DNA of 64,000 bases. Origin: Benincasa hispida. Lineage: Eukaryota; Streptophyta; Magnoliopsida; Cucurbitales; Cucurbitaceae. The stretch is from NCBI RefSeq assembly GCF_009727055.1, contig NC_052349.1:91636881-91700880 (forward strand), in the 5' to 3' direction. Within the stretch, counting starts at the first letter, position 1. The number at the start of each line of letters is the position of its first letter. Made by a program: the position numbers and the translations under genes. The notes under the pieces are model-generated. The model ran no database searches, had not been told where the DNA came from, and was given only the letters and a program-made list of their open reading frames with translations. This document shows, one piece after another, positions 41,985-53,160 of this stretch.

Positions 41985-44125
41985 TGATGATGGAAAATTA
42001 GATTTCAATTACTCGACAACTAAAATTCCTTGCACGCAATATGCGATTCATGTTCTTAAAGTATGCGTTGATTATCATGCATCGGTGGTCATGCGTGGGA
42101 ATGATTATGCGTTATCAAATGTATGTGATGACCATGCGTTCCTGTCACAAGTTTTCTTGCGCTCACGCCAGGTATAATGCAAATGCAAGTTTCTCGGGTG
42201 ATCCGAGGTCGAACTTAGGGACTTGTAGCTAAATGAATGCGGTAATGTGCATGCGCCTATTGAATAAAAGAATGATGGAGGGGTCTCTATGCTAACACTA
42301 ATCCTACTCTTAAGTAACAGACAATGCAATGTGAATGAGAATGAGAGGTAGAGACACGACAACTATTGACAGGAAGCAAATGGATGGAGAACAGATAAAA
42401 TGTGGAGATGTCTCATTGCAACCCTTAAGAGTGACCGCAAGGGCAACCGTAGTCAACGCAAGCTATTCGATCATGCCACACACACTTGAGCCTAATTATA
42501 GGACGTATGNGCAACCCTTAAGAGTGACCGCAAGGGCAACCGTAGTCAACGCAAGCTATTCGATCATGCCACACACACTTGAGCCTAATTATAGGACGTA
42601 TGCGATGTATATGCGATAGTGTTGGGAAGCCTATGCCTGCCTAAACCTCCATAACCCACTCACGTGGTCTTGCCGCAAGAGCTTGATAGCCGCATACCAC
42701 CGTATCCTACTTCCTGAACGCATGCAATATCCTATCCATAGGGTGCATACGCTGTGTGATAGCAACTAGAGCTTATCTCTAAGTTCCCCATTCTTGCTTA
42801 TGCATTCCAATCTGCTCTCTTGAGTCTTAGATTTAGGTTTTAATTACTCTCTCAAGTGTGCCTAAATGATGATTGATGCGCTCATAAGTCAAGGTAACCA
42901 CATAAACTTGGTTGACCTAAGATTATTCCTATCGCTAGTGAACAATAGCTTACATTGCTTAATACGACCAACCACTTACCCTCCTAAGCAATTAGTTGTT
43001 GCTGACTTTACTAAATAGACAAACGTTGTGTTAGCTTCACACTAAGAAAATAAGGTTTTCTCACATACTCACGCAACGCACACCTCTCGGTGGTTTGCTA
43101 CATGCTTCATATCTCTAATCCACATGACTAAGTATGCAATACTCTAGCAATCTCACTAAGTGATGCAATGAAAGTTAAAGATGCTAAGTAGAGAAGATGG
43201 AGATGGAATCGGAGGAAACACAGAAATTCATTGAACACATAATGTATTAATTCCTTAATGACAAAATGTAATACAATACAATATAAGAAAAGAAGAGAAA
43301 ATGAAATGACCAGCTAGAAGCAATGTCTTGCTTCCAACAGATGTGCATCAAGGCTGTCGGTGGTGCCATGGAAGGGCGGTGGAGCTGACTCTTCCGAGAT
43401 CCAGCTCTGGTCGAAGGCTCCAGTCGTCATTCGGAATGGAGGAAGGAGATGAAGAACTCTTAAGCTTTCTTCTCACACATTTGTCTAGATCGCAGGGATA
43501 ACCCTGGATGAGTTGAAATTCTGCTCAGCGGCTTCTTTATATAGAGCTTGGATTGCCGACAATATTAATGGACTGCTCTGATTCTAACACTCGCAGTGCG
43601 TTAATCCTTTTTAAATCTCTGCTGCTAACAGCATGGTAGGTGAAATGTCAACATCATCATCTTTTGATTTTCCCGAGAGATGCGTTGATGCGTTCATTCC
43701 ACCAACCTTGTGTTGATCCCTCTATTATGCGCTATCGTGTAGCCGCAATCATGCAGTGACCGCATTTGCTTAATACTGAAACTTCTACACGATAACCGCA
43801 ATTGCTTGACGATCGCAACTCCTATACATGCAGTTGATAACCGCAACACCCATGCGTTGATCGAATGCGTTCACCGTTGCGATGGAGAGTTTCTCCGCAT
43901 GCGGTCGTCTATGCGGTAGCTCGGCTTTCGCATTTGCGTCCAATTCCTGCGTTAGCTACAAAAATAGACAATTGAACGCATAATAATGCATAATAATGGG
44001 TTAGTTGAGATTCTTAATGCTGAACACCGCAAGCTCATTTTCTCATGAATTCCTAACATAATTGCCGCATATTTTACTTAACAGCCCTCATAATTCTAAA
44101 TAAAAGGCTTAAGATGACATGCACA
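41985..44125 (-). mobile_element. Family-C solo LTR in the Gypsy-B 3' LTR
   Basis: A minus-strand LTR related most closely to 1325-2940 (shared CATGCGTTCCTG-CACAAGTTTTCTT, CGAGGTCGAACTTAGG and GGTGGTGCCATGGA blocks). TSD TACAG/TACAT (41980-41984, 44126-44130), one mismatch. Its start on the minus strand (TGTGCATGTCATC) lacks about 14 bases of the usual terminal hairpin. A 92-bp exact duplication around a single N (42418-42602) is probably an assembly error. Confidence 0.82.
42418..42602. other. Exact 92-bp duplication around one N (likely artefact)
   Basis: 42418-42509 and 42511-42602 are identical over 92 bases, with one N at 42510 between them. Identical copies in otherwise diverged repeats point to overlapping contig ends that were not merged. 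Confidence 0.9.
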
Positions 44126-44937
44126 TACATCTGTTCACTCTCTTAAAAGCATGCATGAGTAGCTAAATCTATCGAATAGGTTGAGAGGAACTAAGCTAAC
44201 ATGACCTAGGATCCTCATTGCATATGATCATCTTGTCTTATGTTGCGCCCAACACCCATTTAGAGAGTCTAAAGAAAGAACCTAAGACTTGAGAGAGCTA
44301 GGTTAGAATCTAGACTCGAGAGAGCAAGATTAGATCTGCATAAGCAAGAGATAGAGACTTAGAGATAAGCTCTGTTTGTCAACTTGCATTGCATGCACTC
44401 TAGTGATAGGTTATGATATTATGCGGTCTCTTTGTTTGTGTGTGTGTCATTTGTCATCGCATAGACAAGAATAAAGGCCTATGTGTAAGTCCTATAGACT
44501 TTATCGCATATATCGCATGCGTTCTAGAACTAGAAGCCGTAGCATTTGCATTGAGAGATGATTTGCTTTTGTATGTGTGTTGCATGATCACATAACATGA
44601 ACACAATCCTAGGAAGTGTTAACTGAACCCCTTCTAAACCCATTCCCCGCATATTCATTGCATCTTCCGTAATATCAACTATTGTCTTTACTCTGCCGCA
44701 TACTTTTTATATCGCAAACAACAACCCAAAAACAACTCTGTGATTTATTGGTTACCGTAAAGTCTTCTTAAAAATTATTACCACATACTATTTTCCTTAG
44801 TCCCTAAGTTCGGCCCTGAACTTACCAGGAAACTCAGTAGGATTTATACTTGAATTCTGCTGAGAAAACTTGTTGCACAACGCATTTTCCATCACCGCAA
44901 TTCCTTTCATAAAATCACCACATAAAATCATGCATCA
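44126..44937 (+). repeat. 3' LTR of Gypsy-B, right part
   Basis: Continues from 41984 and matches 31950-32759. Ends AATCATGCATCA before the ATGAC duplication. Confidence 0.88.
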
Positions 44938-44942
44938 ATGAC

Positions 44943-45308
44943 ATGTCGTTGTTTGTGTGTAGCATGATCGCATAACTTGTACGTAATATTAGGAAGTGTT
45001 AGCTAAACCCTTCTCAACCCGTTCATCGCATACTCATTGTAACTCTCAATTTCATCAACTCTTTATTCGAACTTCGTCACATATGAAATATTCTTAAACA
45101 AAACACCATCCAACTTATTTGTTTCACCACCAGAAGGAAATCAAATTTACTGTCGTATAATTACTCAGTAGTCCCTGTGTTCGACCCTGGACTTACCAGG
45201 AAACCTAGTGAGGCTTGTACTTAGGTCTTATTAGAAAAACTTACATGTCAACGCATAACACATCACCGCAACTCATACCATAATCGCATCACAATTTACA
45301 ACGCATCA
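44943..45308 (+). repeat. 3' LTR of Gypsy-A, right part
   Basis: Resumes the Gypsy-A LTR after Gypsy-B and matches the end of the 5' LTR (from about 23922), ending CAACGCATCA, then the GCATG duplication. Confidence 0.88.
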
Positions 45309-45313
45309 GCATG

Positions 45314-45632
45314 CTCTTACATAATTAAATCATGCTTCTCTAAATTATAACATTTACAATAAAGAGATGGTGCATGACCAATACATAACCTAAGGTGGAA
45401 TTTACTATATGTGCATACCATGACATATAAAAAACCATACATCACCTGTATTAAACTAAGGATTAATGGACCGGGATGAACCTTTACAAAAAAAAAAAAG
45501 GGGAATGAAATAACCCTATCTATTACATTTTCCATCGAGCGAACCGGTTCACAGGCGAATCGGATCTTGAACCACCAGAGGACTCCATCGTGTAATAAAC
45601 GCCGAAGGTAGACGATCGCCCAGCGCGCACTA
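45314..45632 (-). other. Copia-1 leader, third segment
   Basis: Aligns in reverse with Copia-3 leader 48640-48920 (for example GGATCTTGAACC, the complement of GGTTCAAGATCC at 48720). It links 23070 on the far side of Gypsy-A to 59201 on the far side of Copia-3, and ends at the CACTA duplication (45628-45632). Confidence 0.75.
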
Positions 45633-47775
45633 TGTTAGGATTGGTGTCCTAATTCTCCCAGAGTCTCGTTGTTTTGTAAAGATACACATTATTTAATGAA
45701 TAAAATAAATGTTATTTAATTCTGGCATTTATTCATATCCAATAAACAAAGCTCATTGGTTATCTTATGTGAACTTAAGCATGTATATGTGATATACAAG
45801 TGAATCATGCCTTAAGTGATTATCTAAATAGGTCTGTAGTATAAGGATTAAGGTGGGATACTTGATTCTGGTGACACAACGGATACGACCCACTTTGTAG
45901 AGGTTTGCAAGGGTTGTAAACTACTACATATGCTAAATCCTGACCATTCATGTGGAGATGTGTGAGCGGGGGTGTCCTATACAAAGAGTTGTATAAGACC
46001 TAGACCACAAGATGACTAGACTCTGTATATAACGCCGTTGATACTAGAAACTTACATCTCACCTAAACGACCATAGGTGACACGACCTTAATCCTGAGTG
46101 TTTTGGGAACTCTTGCCTTTAAGGGCGGTTTTGATTAGTATGGGTGAGAGTGGCCAGATTGCCAACTCAACAAGCCTACCTTTTTAGGGACTTGTCTGAT
46201 CTGGGAGCTGGGAACTCAATTCATAAGATGGAATTCAATTCTTTCCCAAAGCAGGGATAAGTAGAGAGATTGCTCCCTTAATGGCTGATTTCGGGGCTTA
46301 AACATAGTGGCCATAACTTCTCTTTGGAAAAGAAGATTAAGTCATAATAGAACTATGACTTATGTTCATTAGAGGGATCAGTGGTACTTAAAGAGTTAGA
46401 TGTAACTACACGGGCATAACGGTTATTAGCCCAGCTGTACTTACGAGTGATCTGTGAAAGGTTGTTGCACTGCTGATTGGTTAAGATGGACACATAATAT
46501 ATCTGTGGTAAGGAGAGTTTAGTTGTCGGTCTTTAGTGGAGTGCCTGATAGTTAACGGATGGTGGATCCCGTAACTAAAGAGTTTAGTCAATTATTCATG
46601 TACAGTTGGAGCTTCGAGCTACAGGTCCATAAGGCCCCTTTGGTAGCTCAATGGATTCAGTTGAGTATCAGTTCTTGGTATTGATTTGAAATGTTCAAAT
46701 TGACAAGAGGTATTTTGATTATATATGATATAATCGTATGATGTGAGATACATCTAGTGGAGGATTAATGTAAATGAGATTTAGATTAAGTATCATGGTA
46801 TAGAAAAAGAAATATGGTTTATATGTTTCATGAGATGAAATATTACAACTATAGGTTATAAATATAGTATGATAAATTGGTTATCATTTATATTTATAAT
46901 AATATTAATTATTGGATAATTAAATCTTTTTCTTAACCAATTGAGTGGGTGGTTATTGGTAGTTCATGGTAACCGTGAGATAAAAGGAAAATTGTTTTCC
47001 TAATTTTAGTTAGTTTTTGTAAAAATTTTTTTTTGAGATTTCTCTTTCGGAAAAACATCTCACGAAAGCTTGCTAAGTAAATACAGATTTACTAAGAAAC
47101 AACTTGGGCGAGCTAAAAGATCGTGCAGTATTTACCAAGCGACAACTTGCCCAAAGTAAACGATTGTGTAGTGTTTGTAGGCGACAGACACTGAGCTGTG
47201 CGATGAGCTAAAGGATCACTTAGCTTTTGCTAAAGGATCGCTTAGCTTTAGCTAAACGATTGGGCATCGACCTATACGATAGGTTTTTGTCTTCTCCTAC
47301 TTGCCTAATCATGTACACGATTGTTCATTCCTCCTTCGTCTGCCTCATTCTAAGTCTACACAGAGCCCACCCTCTAGATTCTCACACCGAGAATACTAAG
47401 GTAACCTTCTTGGTGGTGTCATACTCAACTCGGCATCGTTGAGGTTCTGTGGAAGCCGTTCATGTTACTGGGGTGTTCGTGACCGAGGTGATCGCAGAGG
47501 ACGAGTAACAGTGTTTGTACTGAGGAGCGATTTTGTTTTTCGAGCGTTTGAGGTTGCTGTGTTCGAGCGTTCATGAGCAAGGAGTATGGAGATGAGTCTA
47601 CAAATGTTTATAGCTTTCTCCTTGTTCATTTGTAGTTATCATGCTGTAATTTCTGTAACAATTGGATAACTGTATGTTATATTTACGATTGTAATTTGTA
47701 ATGTTCATTCATGATTGTAATTTGGAATGATCTATTTTCCGCTGCTCACGAAAATCTCGAGTTCGATTTCCTTCA
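45633..47775 (+). repeat. 5' LTR of Copia-3
   Basis: 2143 bp, TGTTAGGATTGGTGTCCTAA to GATTTCCTTCA. It contains a 12-bp stem-loop region (about 45982-46008) and a CGATCG-type array (47100-47290). The partner 3' LTR lacks 44 bp of that array. Confidence 0.9.
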
Positions 47776-47777
47776 AT

Positions 47778-47789
47778 TGGTATCAGAGC
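47778..47789 (+). other. Primer-binding site, initiator tRNA-Met
   Basis: TGGTATCAGAGC, the standard plant Copia primer site, lies two bases after the LTR end. Confidence 0.92.
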
Positions 47790-49435
47790 TAGGTTGTTCT
47801 GATATTCCAAATTACAACTCTGTTTTGAACTCGTTTTACAGTCGTGGTGGATTTCTGCATTTGTGGTTAATCGTTTTCTGCATCTGTGGTTGAGTTGATG
47901 AATGTTTCAGGTTGAATTGCCTTTTGTTAAAGCTTTCTGTCATTACAAAGTGTTAATTGTAAGGGCCCTGTGTTTTTTAGCGTAATTAACTTTGCAATCA
48001 AGTTTGTAATTCAACGAGTTTGCGTTAGTTGAGTTATTCATGATGAAGCTTTGAAGTATGGAGATGCGGTTCTCAACGAAGAAGAAGATCAAGTGTTGGT
48101 CGTATCGTGTAGCCTCAGGTAAACGATCGTTGGGATTTAACTAAGCGATCGTTTAGATTTTTCTTGATGATCGTATAGTATTTTCTAAATGATCGTTTAG
48201 CTAATGCTAAGCGATAGGGTAGATCGTTTACTCTATTGCGTAGAATTGGTTACGTGATTGCATAGGTGCTGGAGATAGACGATCGTAGTGGGAGCATGTG
48301 ATGCTCATCGTTTAGTAAAAGGCGTGCGCTTGACTATCGTGTAGTTAGCAAGCCTCATCGCTTAGTTACTACCCACACGATCGTGCGTATGTGATATGGA
48401 GGCACTAGCTAAGAGATCGCTTAGGCGATGGTGCTTGGCGGCATTGTAGTCGTTTAGACGATTGTGGAAGGCGGGCGTTTTGCAGAGCGCGCTAAGCGAT
48501 TGTGTACCTCAGGCTTCATCTCTTTATAAAAGGTACACGATCGTGTAGTAATAGCTAAACGATCGTTTAGATTTTTCTAAACGATCGAATAATATTTGCT
48601 AAACGATCCTTTAACTCTAGGAGCGTTGGTAAGCGATAGAGCAAAGTGTTTTTTTTATCATGTAGACGATTGCGGGGTGCTTAGTGCACGATGGTTGGAG
48701 ACGCAATGCTTTGCCCGAGCGGTTCAAGATCCGGTTTGCCTGTTTGAACCGGAGACTTCTTGTCTTTGTAATAGTTAGCTTTCCTTTTGTAATTTTAAGG
48801 TAATTTTACCCCGTTCATCAACATTGGTCTATTATGCATGTGATGTATGGTGTATATGCCAAAGTGTTTGACATATAGTTCAACACCCACCTTAGGTTGT
48901 GCAATTATTCATGCATCACGTATTATAAATGTTATAATCACGCATGAAGAAATTACTTGAAAGCATGCGCATGCATCATGAAATATAAGAGTTATATTTT
49001 GCATGCAGTGAGCATTATCATGCATCATCCTTTTATTATAATTATTATAGTCTAAGGGTGAATGGAAGCATGTTTTGCTTGTTTCATTGCTATTTTGTAT
49101 AAGTGTTGAGCATGACACTTAGGCCATTTATAATCATTATGAATGCCTTGCATGTGTTCTCTTAGCATTGTGGTTATGGCTTCCGTTTATAAGTATTATA
49201 AAGGAACCTAAAATCGATAATTTAGAGTTGCATGCAGACTTAGGGTAAACTCAAATTTTTTAAAAGGGTTTTAAAATTGAATTGAGATAGACTTAAGTTC
49301 AAATGATTCTAAAGAGTTTAGTAACCTAGATTAATCTTTTAAAATCGGTTTAATAGGATTAAATTGGTTGAAATAAAAGATTAAATTTGTTGTAAGCCTA
49401 TCTATAAGGGACCTTTTGTCTAAGACGGGTTCTGG
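47790..49435 (+). other. Copia-3 leader, first part, with CGATCG array
   Basis: Untranslated. From 48118 to 48625 it holds about twenty CGATCG-type motifs, including the perfect 16-bp palindrome CTAAACGATCGTTTAG at 48555-48570. The rest (48780-49435) is AT-rich and homologous to Copia-1 leader pieces. Short frames (for example 48596-48778) have no recognised domain. Confidence 0.75.
48118..48625. repeat. CGATCG palindromic motif array in leader
   Basis: Motifs such as TAAGCGATCGTTTAG, ACACGATCGTGTAG and TAAACGATCGAATA occur every 20-35 bases, decaying mainly by C-to-T or G-to-A change (CGATTG, CGATAG). The same array lies in the Copia-1 leader at 59201-59470. Confidence 0.8.
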
Positions 49436-50834
49436 TTATTGGTTTTTTGGTCCTTAATCTCAAATTAATTAATTTTAATTAATTAACTAATCAATATTTT
49501 GATGATAACAAAATCAATTTTTAATTATTAAAAATCTTAGTGTTTTAATATATGCATAGCGTAGAGCTCGGAACAACGATTCCAACACCTCTTGAATCAC
49601 TCAAATCGGAGCTAAAACGAAGACGATATGACCAAAACAAATCTATAGAGAAAATACCATGGTGGATGACGTGGCATAACCAGACCATTTGCATGTAGAC
49701 ATGTGGCAGCATATTGGTTGAATGGTAGATCATTAAGAGATTAACATATGATGGACTTTTGATTTTTGGATTGATTTAAAATTAAAAAAAAATTGAATTA
49801 AAAATGATTTAAAAAGAAAATAAATTTAATATTATTTTATGTTTGTGTCTAACAGCTAATTTTTTACACATGGTATTTTTTTTATTTTTGGATTGATTTT
49901 AAAAAGAATGAATTTAAAAATAAAATGAATTAAAAGGAAAATAAATTTAATATTATTTTATGTTTGTGTCTAACGGCTAGTTTTTGACACATGGTATTAT
50001 TTTTATTGTTTGGATTAATTTTCAAAAGAAAATGAATTTAATATTATATTTTGTTTGTATCTAACGACTAGTTTAGTTTAAAATCTCCACTATTGATTTT
50101 TCTTTTCCAAAATCCAATGGTCCAAATTAATTGTGGTTTTAAAAATTTTTCCATCTCTATATAAACCATCTTCCTCTCCAAATTTTAAAACCAACAGATT
50201 TACATTTCATAATCCTCCAAAACTCAAAAGTTTCATTGTTGCTCTCTCTAAGTTCCCAATTTTTCTTTTCATCTTATTCTTGAGAGAGTGTTTATTTGTA
50301 TTGTGAGGATAAACTTGTTGAGTGCTTAAACTTGTAAATCCACTCTAGTGAGAGTTGTATTGTGTTCTTCAAAAATTCAAACATTTGTAACGGTTTGATC
50401 CTAAACCGTGGAAAGGATCGGGTTTTTCTCTTGAACCCGTAAAAGGAGCGGTGGTGTAACGGTTGGGCTCTAATCCGTGGAAAGAGTCGGAAAGATTTTA
50501 TTCAAATTTCCAAGAGGCGCTTGGGGATTGGAGTAGGTTGAGTTTGACCGAACCACTATAAAAATTACGGTGTCTTCTTTTCTAACTCTTTTCTTTTTAT
50601 TTTTGCAATTAATTTAAGCAATTTATTGTATGTTTTAGTTTGTTCTTAATTATTTGCTAAAATTTGATAGAATTAAATTATCACATTTTTTGTCATCTTA
50701 TTTGTTGCATAATTTGAATTTTTCTTATTATTTATAAAAAGTGTATTAATTAGTTTAATTGGGTTAATTTAAAAAAAAAAAGTTTAATTAAACCCTATTC
50801 ACCCCCCCTCTAGGGTTACCATATCGATCCAACA
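49436..50834 (+). mobile_element. Solo LTR-like insertion in the Copia-3 leader
   Basis: 1399 bp absent from Copia-1, where the leader reads through (22570-22600 reversed). The flanks share CTGG (49432-49435 and 50835-50838). It contains TTTTGATGATAACAAAATC and ends TATCGATCCAACA after CACCCCCCCTCTAGG, which resembles the 3' ends of other plant Copia LTRs from memory. The 5' end reads TT rather than TG, so the ends are approximate. It is very AT-rich, with a TATATAAACC promoter-like site at 50159-50168. Confidence 0.65.
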
Positions 50835-51900
50835 CTGGCTAGGCTAGGGTTCTTAAGTTGACGAAAATGTGACATCCCTACCTGGGAACCTACCTAGAAA
50901 GGTGAACTAGATAGATTTTCAACAAGCATGCGACGATTTGGTCAAGATTCCGTTAAAGAGTTTAATGGATGATGATCAAAAGTTGTTTAAATTTCCAAGA
51001 TAAAAGTTACTCTTGGGAAAACCTAAATGTCAGTTAGTTAAAATCCTTAACCGTGTTTTTTCTAAGTAAGTTAAATCCTAGGTTATAAAATACTCAGTGG
51101 GAGGAAGAGGCGTATCTGATATGTCTATGATTCCACTCACATTTCTCCCTGTATGTTCACACCGTGAGATTCATGCTTGGCCTCGTGGTGCCCTGGGAGC
51201 ATCCCCTTCGGATAGTATTTGCATGAGTCAATATCAAGTGGACGGAGAGAGTGTTTATAGTAAGTAGGTGAAGGGTATGTGTCAACACGTCCTATGGTCT
51301 CTGTCATTGGTTCACACTGTGAGATCATTTTGTACTCCCTCGGGTCGCCTTTGAGCGTCCCCCTTCGGATGGGTTTTGTGTACTTGGTCAAGATCAAGGT
51401 GAACTCCAGAAATGGATAGGGTCTCTTTAGGTTTTGTCCCAACCAGATTTTTTTCCCTTCGGATTGGCCTTTTGGGACGGACCTCTAGGGCCTAAAATGG
51501 CGGGTCACACTTACGGGAGATTGTTAAGCAAGTTAATGATCTCTTGGTCAAATCAATGATGGCGACTCGTTATAGGAGCAAGAGTTGTTCTGGTATTAAT
51601 GACTGGTTGAGATCTTCTCAATTTAGAGGAGGGATAACTGACCTCCCTTCGGCGGCCTTTGTCCTAAACCTTTGAAGCGTCATTGCGAAACTAAATGTCA
51701 CACGGGGTTCATGTTAGTTTTGTTAAAACCTTATTGGATATTGTTTTGTTTTACAACTGGTATTTGCTTAAAACCTAGTGTAGGTCAATATGTTTTTCTT
51801 TTCAGACACTCGTTAGTATTTCCATTTAAAGCTTTTAAAATGACTGAATACTTACAGTGGAAAGAATCGTGTGAAACAAATTTTGTGGCAAACGACCTCG
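50835..51900 (+). other. Copia-3 leader, second part, and lost gag
   Basis: Leader to about 51640, homologous to 19500-19823 and 22180-22560 reversed. From 51841 a 29-codon frame starts MTEYLQWKESCETNFVANDL and stops at TAA just before the protease region. It does not resemble the gag start of Copia-1 or the copy at 63290. About 1 kb of gag, with the zinc knuckle, is missing. Confidence 0.6.
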
Positions 51901-52481
51901 ATCCCACTACTCTCCAAAAGAGGAGATAAGACAGTAAATATGATTTATTAGTATTAGAGACATGTTTGGTAGAGAATGATGATTCTGCCTGGATTCTAGA
52001 TTCAGGTGCTATCAATCATGTCAATTCCTCTTACCAAGGATTCAGTTCCTGGCAAACGTTGCTACAGGGAGAGATAACTCTTCGAGTTGGTATTGGTGAG
52101 GTTATTTTAGCTGTAACTGTAGGTAGGCTGAAGTTATTTGTTGACAAGAAACATTATCTGTTACTGGATAATGCTTTTGTAGTTCCTCATATTAAGAGGA
52201 ACTTAATCTCGATTTCTTGTCTCATTGAACAAGGCTATACCGTCTCCTTTTCTGAGAATGAAGTGTTTATTTTCAAGAATGGAATGGAGATTGGTTATGG
52301 TTTAATGAAAAATAACTTATATGTTCTAAGGTCGTTAGTCATAAAAGCCTTGTTTAACACTGAAATGACAACAACTAAAAGACCAAAGGTTTCTCCAAAG
52401 GAAAACGCCCATCTTTGGCATCTGAGGTTAGGTCACATCAACCTCAATAGGATTGAGAAGTTGGTGAAAAGAGATGACTAA
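51901..52481 (+). pseudogene. Copia-3 protease and integrase zinc domain
   Basis: After a stop, codons read YDLLVLETCLVENDDSAWIL. The 171-codon frame 51966-52481 contains DSGAINHV (aspartic protease active site, D-S-G), HIKRNLISISCLIEQGY, NNLYVLRSL and HLWHLRLGHINLNRIEKLV (the HH part of the integrase zinc finger). It ends early at a TGA or TAA near KRDD. The Cys pair of the finger appears to be deleted between RIEKLVKR and the following MTKRPF. Confidence 0.9.
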
Positions 52482-53160
52482 ACGACCTTTTACTGGAAAA
52501 GGTTACAGAGCCAAGAAAGCTTGGAGCTTGTACATTCAGACCTCTATAGTTCGATGAATGTTAGAGCTCGAGATGGGTATTAGTATTTCATCTCTTTCAT
52601 AAATGATTATTCAAGGTTCGAGTATCTTTACCTAATGCAACATAAGTTTAAAGCCCTTGACAAGTTCAAGGAGTATAAGGCTGAAGTTGAAAACTTGTTA
52701 GGTAAGAAGATAAAAACACTATGATTTGATTGTGGTGGAGAGTATATAGACCTCCAATTCCAGACCTATATGATAGAACACGGGATTGCATCCCAACTCT
52801 CGACCCCTGATAGACCTCAGTAGAATGGTGTGTCAGAAAGGAGAAACAGAACCTTGTTGGACATGGTTCGGTCTATGATGAGTTATGCTCATCTTCCAGA
52901 CTCGTTTTGCGGGTTTCAGATAGACTGGTTATCACTGAAAAACGTCCCCTCAAAAAAGTGTTTCTGAAACACTTTTTGAGTTATGGAGAGGCTGTAAAGG
53001 TAGTTTACGTCACTTCAAGATTTGGGGTTGTCCGACACATGTGCTAGCGACTAACCCAAAGAAGTTGGAACTGCGTTCGAAGGTTTGCCTCTTTGTAGGC
53101 TACCCCAAGGAAATGAGAGGTGGATACTTCTATCTTTATGAAGGATCTATTGTCTTTTAA
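52482..53160 (+). pseudogene. Copia-3 integrase core
   Basis: Recognisable but riddled with stops: FISFINDYSRFEYLYLMQ (first Asp region), KTL-stop-FDCGGEYIDLQFQ (second Asp kept, Arg lost) and NGVSERRNRTLLDMVRSMMS (Glu kept) after a TAG. The C-terminal block GCPTHVLATNPKKLELRSKV is in another frame near 53030. No frame above 60 codons survives. Confidence 0.85.

Larger units (their letters stand above)
31100..44937 (+). mobile_element. Gypsy-B, Tat/Athila-like, nested in the Gypsy-A 3' LTR
   Basis: A plus-strand element with TSD ATGAT (31095-31099) and ATGAC (44938-44942), one mismatch. Order: 5' LTR 31100-32759, PBS 32767-32784, gag 32930 onward, zinc knuckle 33807-33845, protease, acidic linker, RT, RNase H, integrase to 38340, tail with a duplicated block and a minus solo LTR, polypurine tract 41098-41110, and 3' LTR 41111-41984 resumed at 44126-44937. 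It is the most complete coding copy in the window, yet it carries stops, frameshifts and a gap-associated duplication (36996-37328). Confidence 0.92.
23076..45308 (+). mobile_element. Gypsy-A, Tat/Athila-like element with nested insertions
   Basis: A plus-strand LTR element with perfect TSD GCATG (23071-23075 and 45309-45313). Order: 5' LTR 23076-24045, tRNA-Asp-type PBS 24052-24069, gag, protease, RT, RNase H, integrase (to about 28790), untranslated tail, polypurine tract 29810-29821, and 3' LTR 29822-31099 continued at 44943-45308. Gypsy-B is inserted in the 3' LTR. All coding parts are broken. An in-frame-looking jump near 26220 lacks about 780 bp that Gypsy-B retains (protease end to RT start). 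RT-RNase H-integrase order and LGAS-type protease place it in Ty3/Gypsy. Confidence 0.92.
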
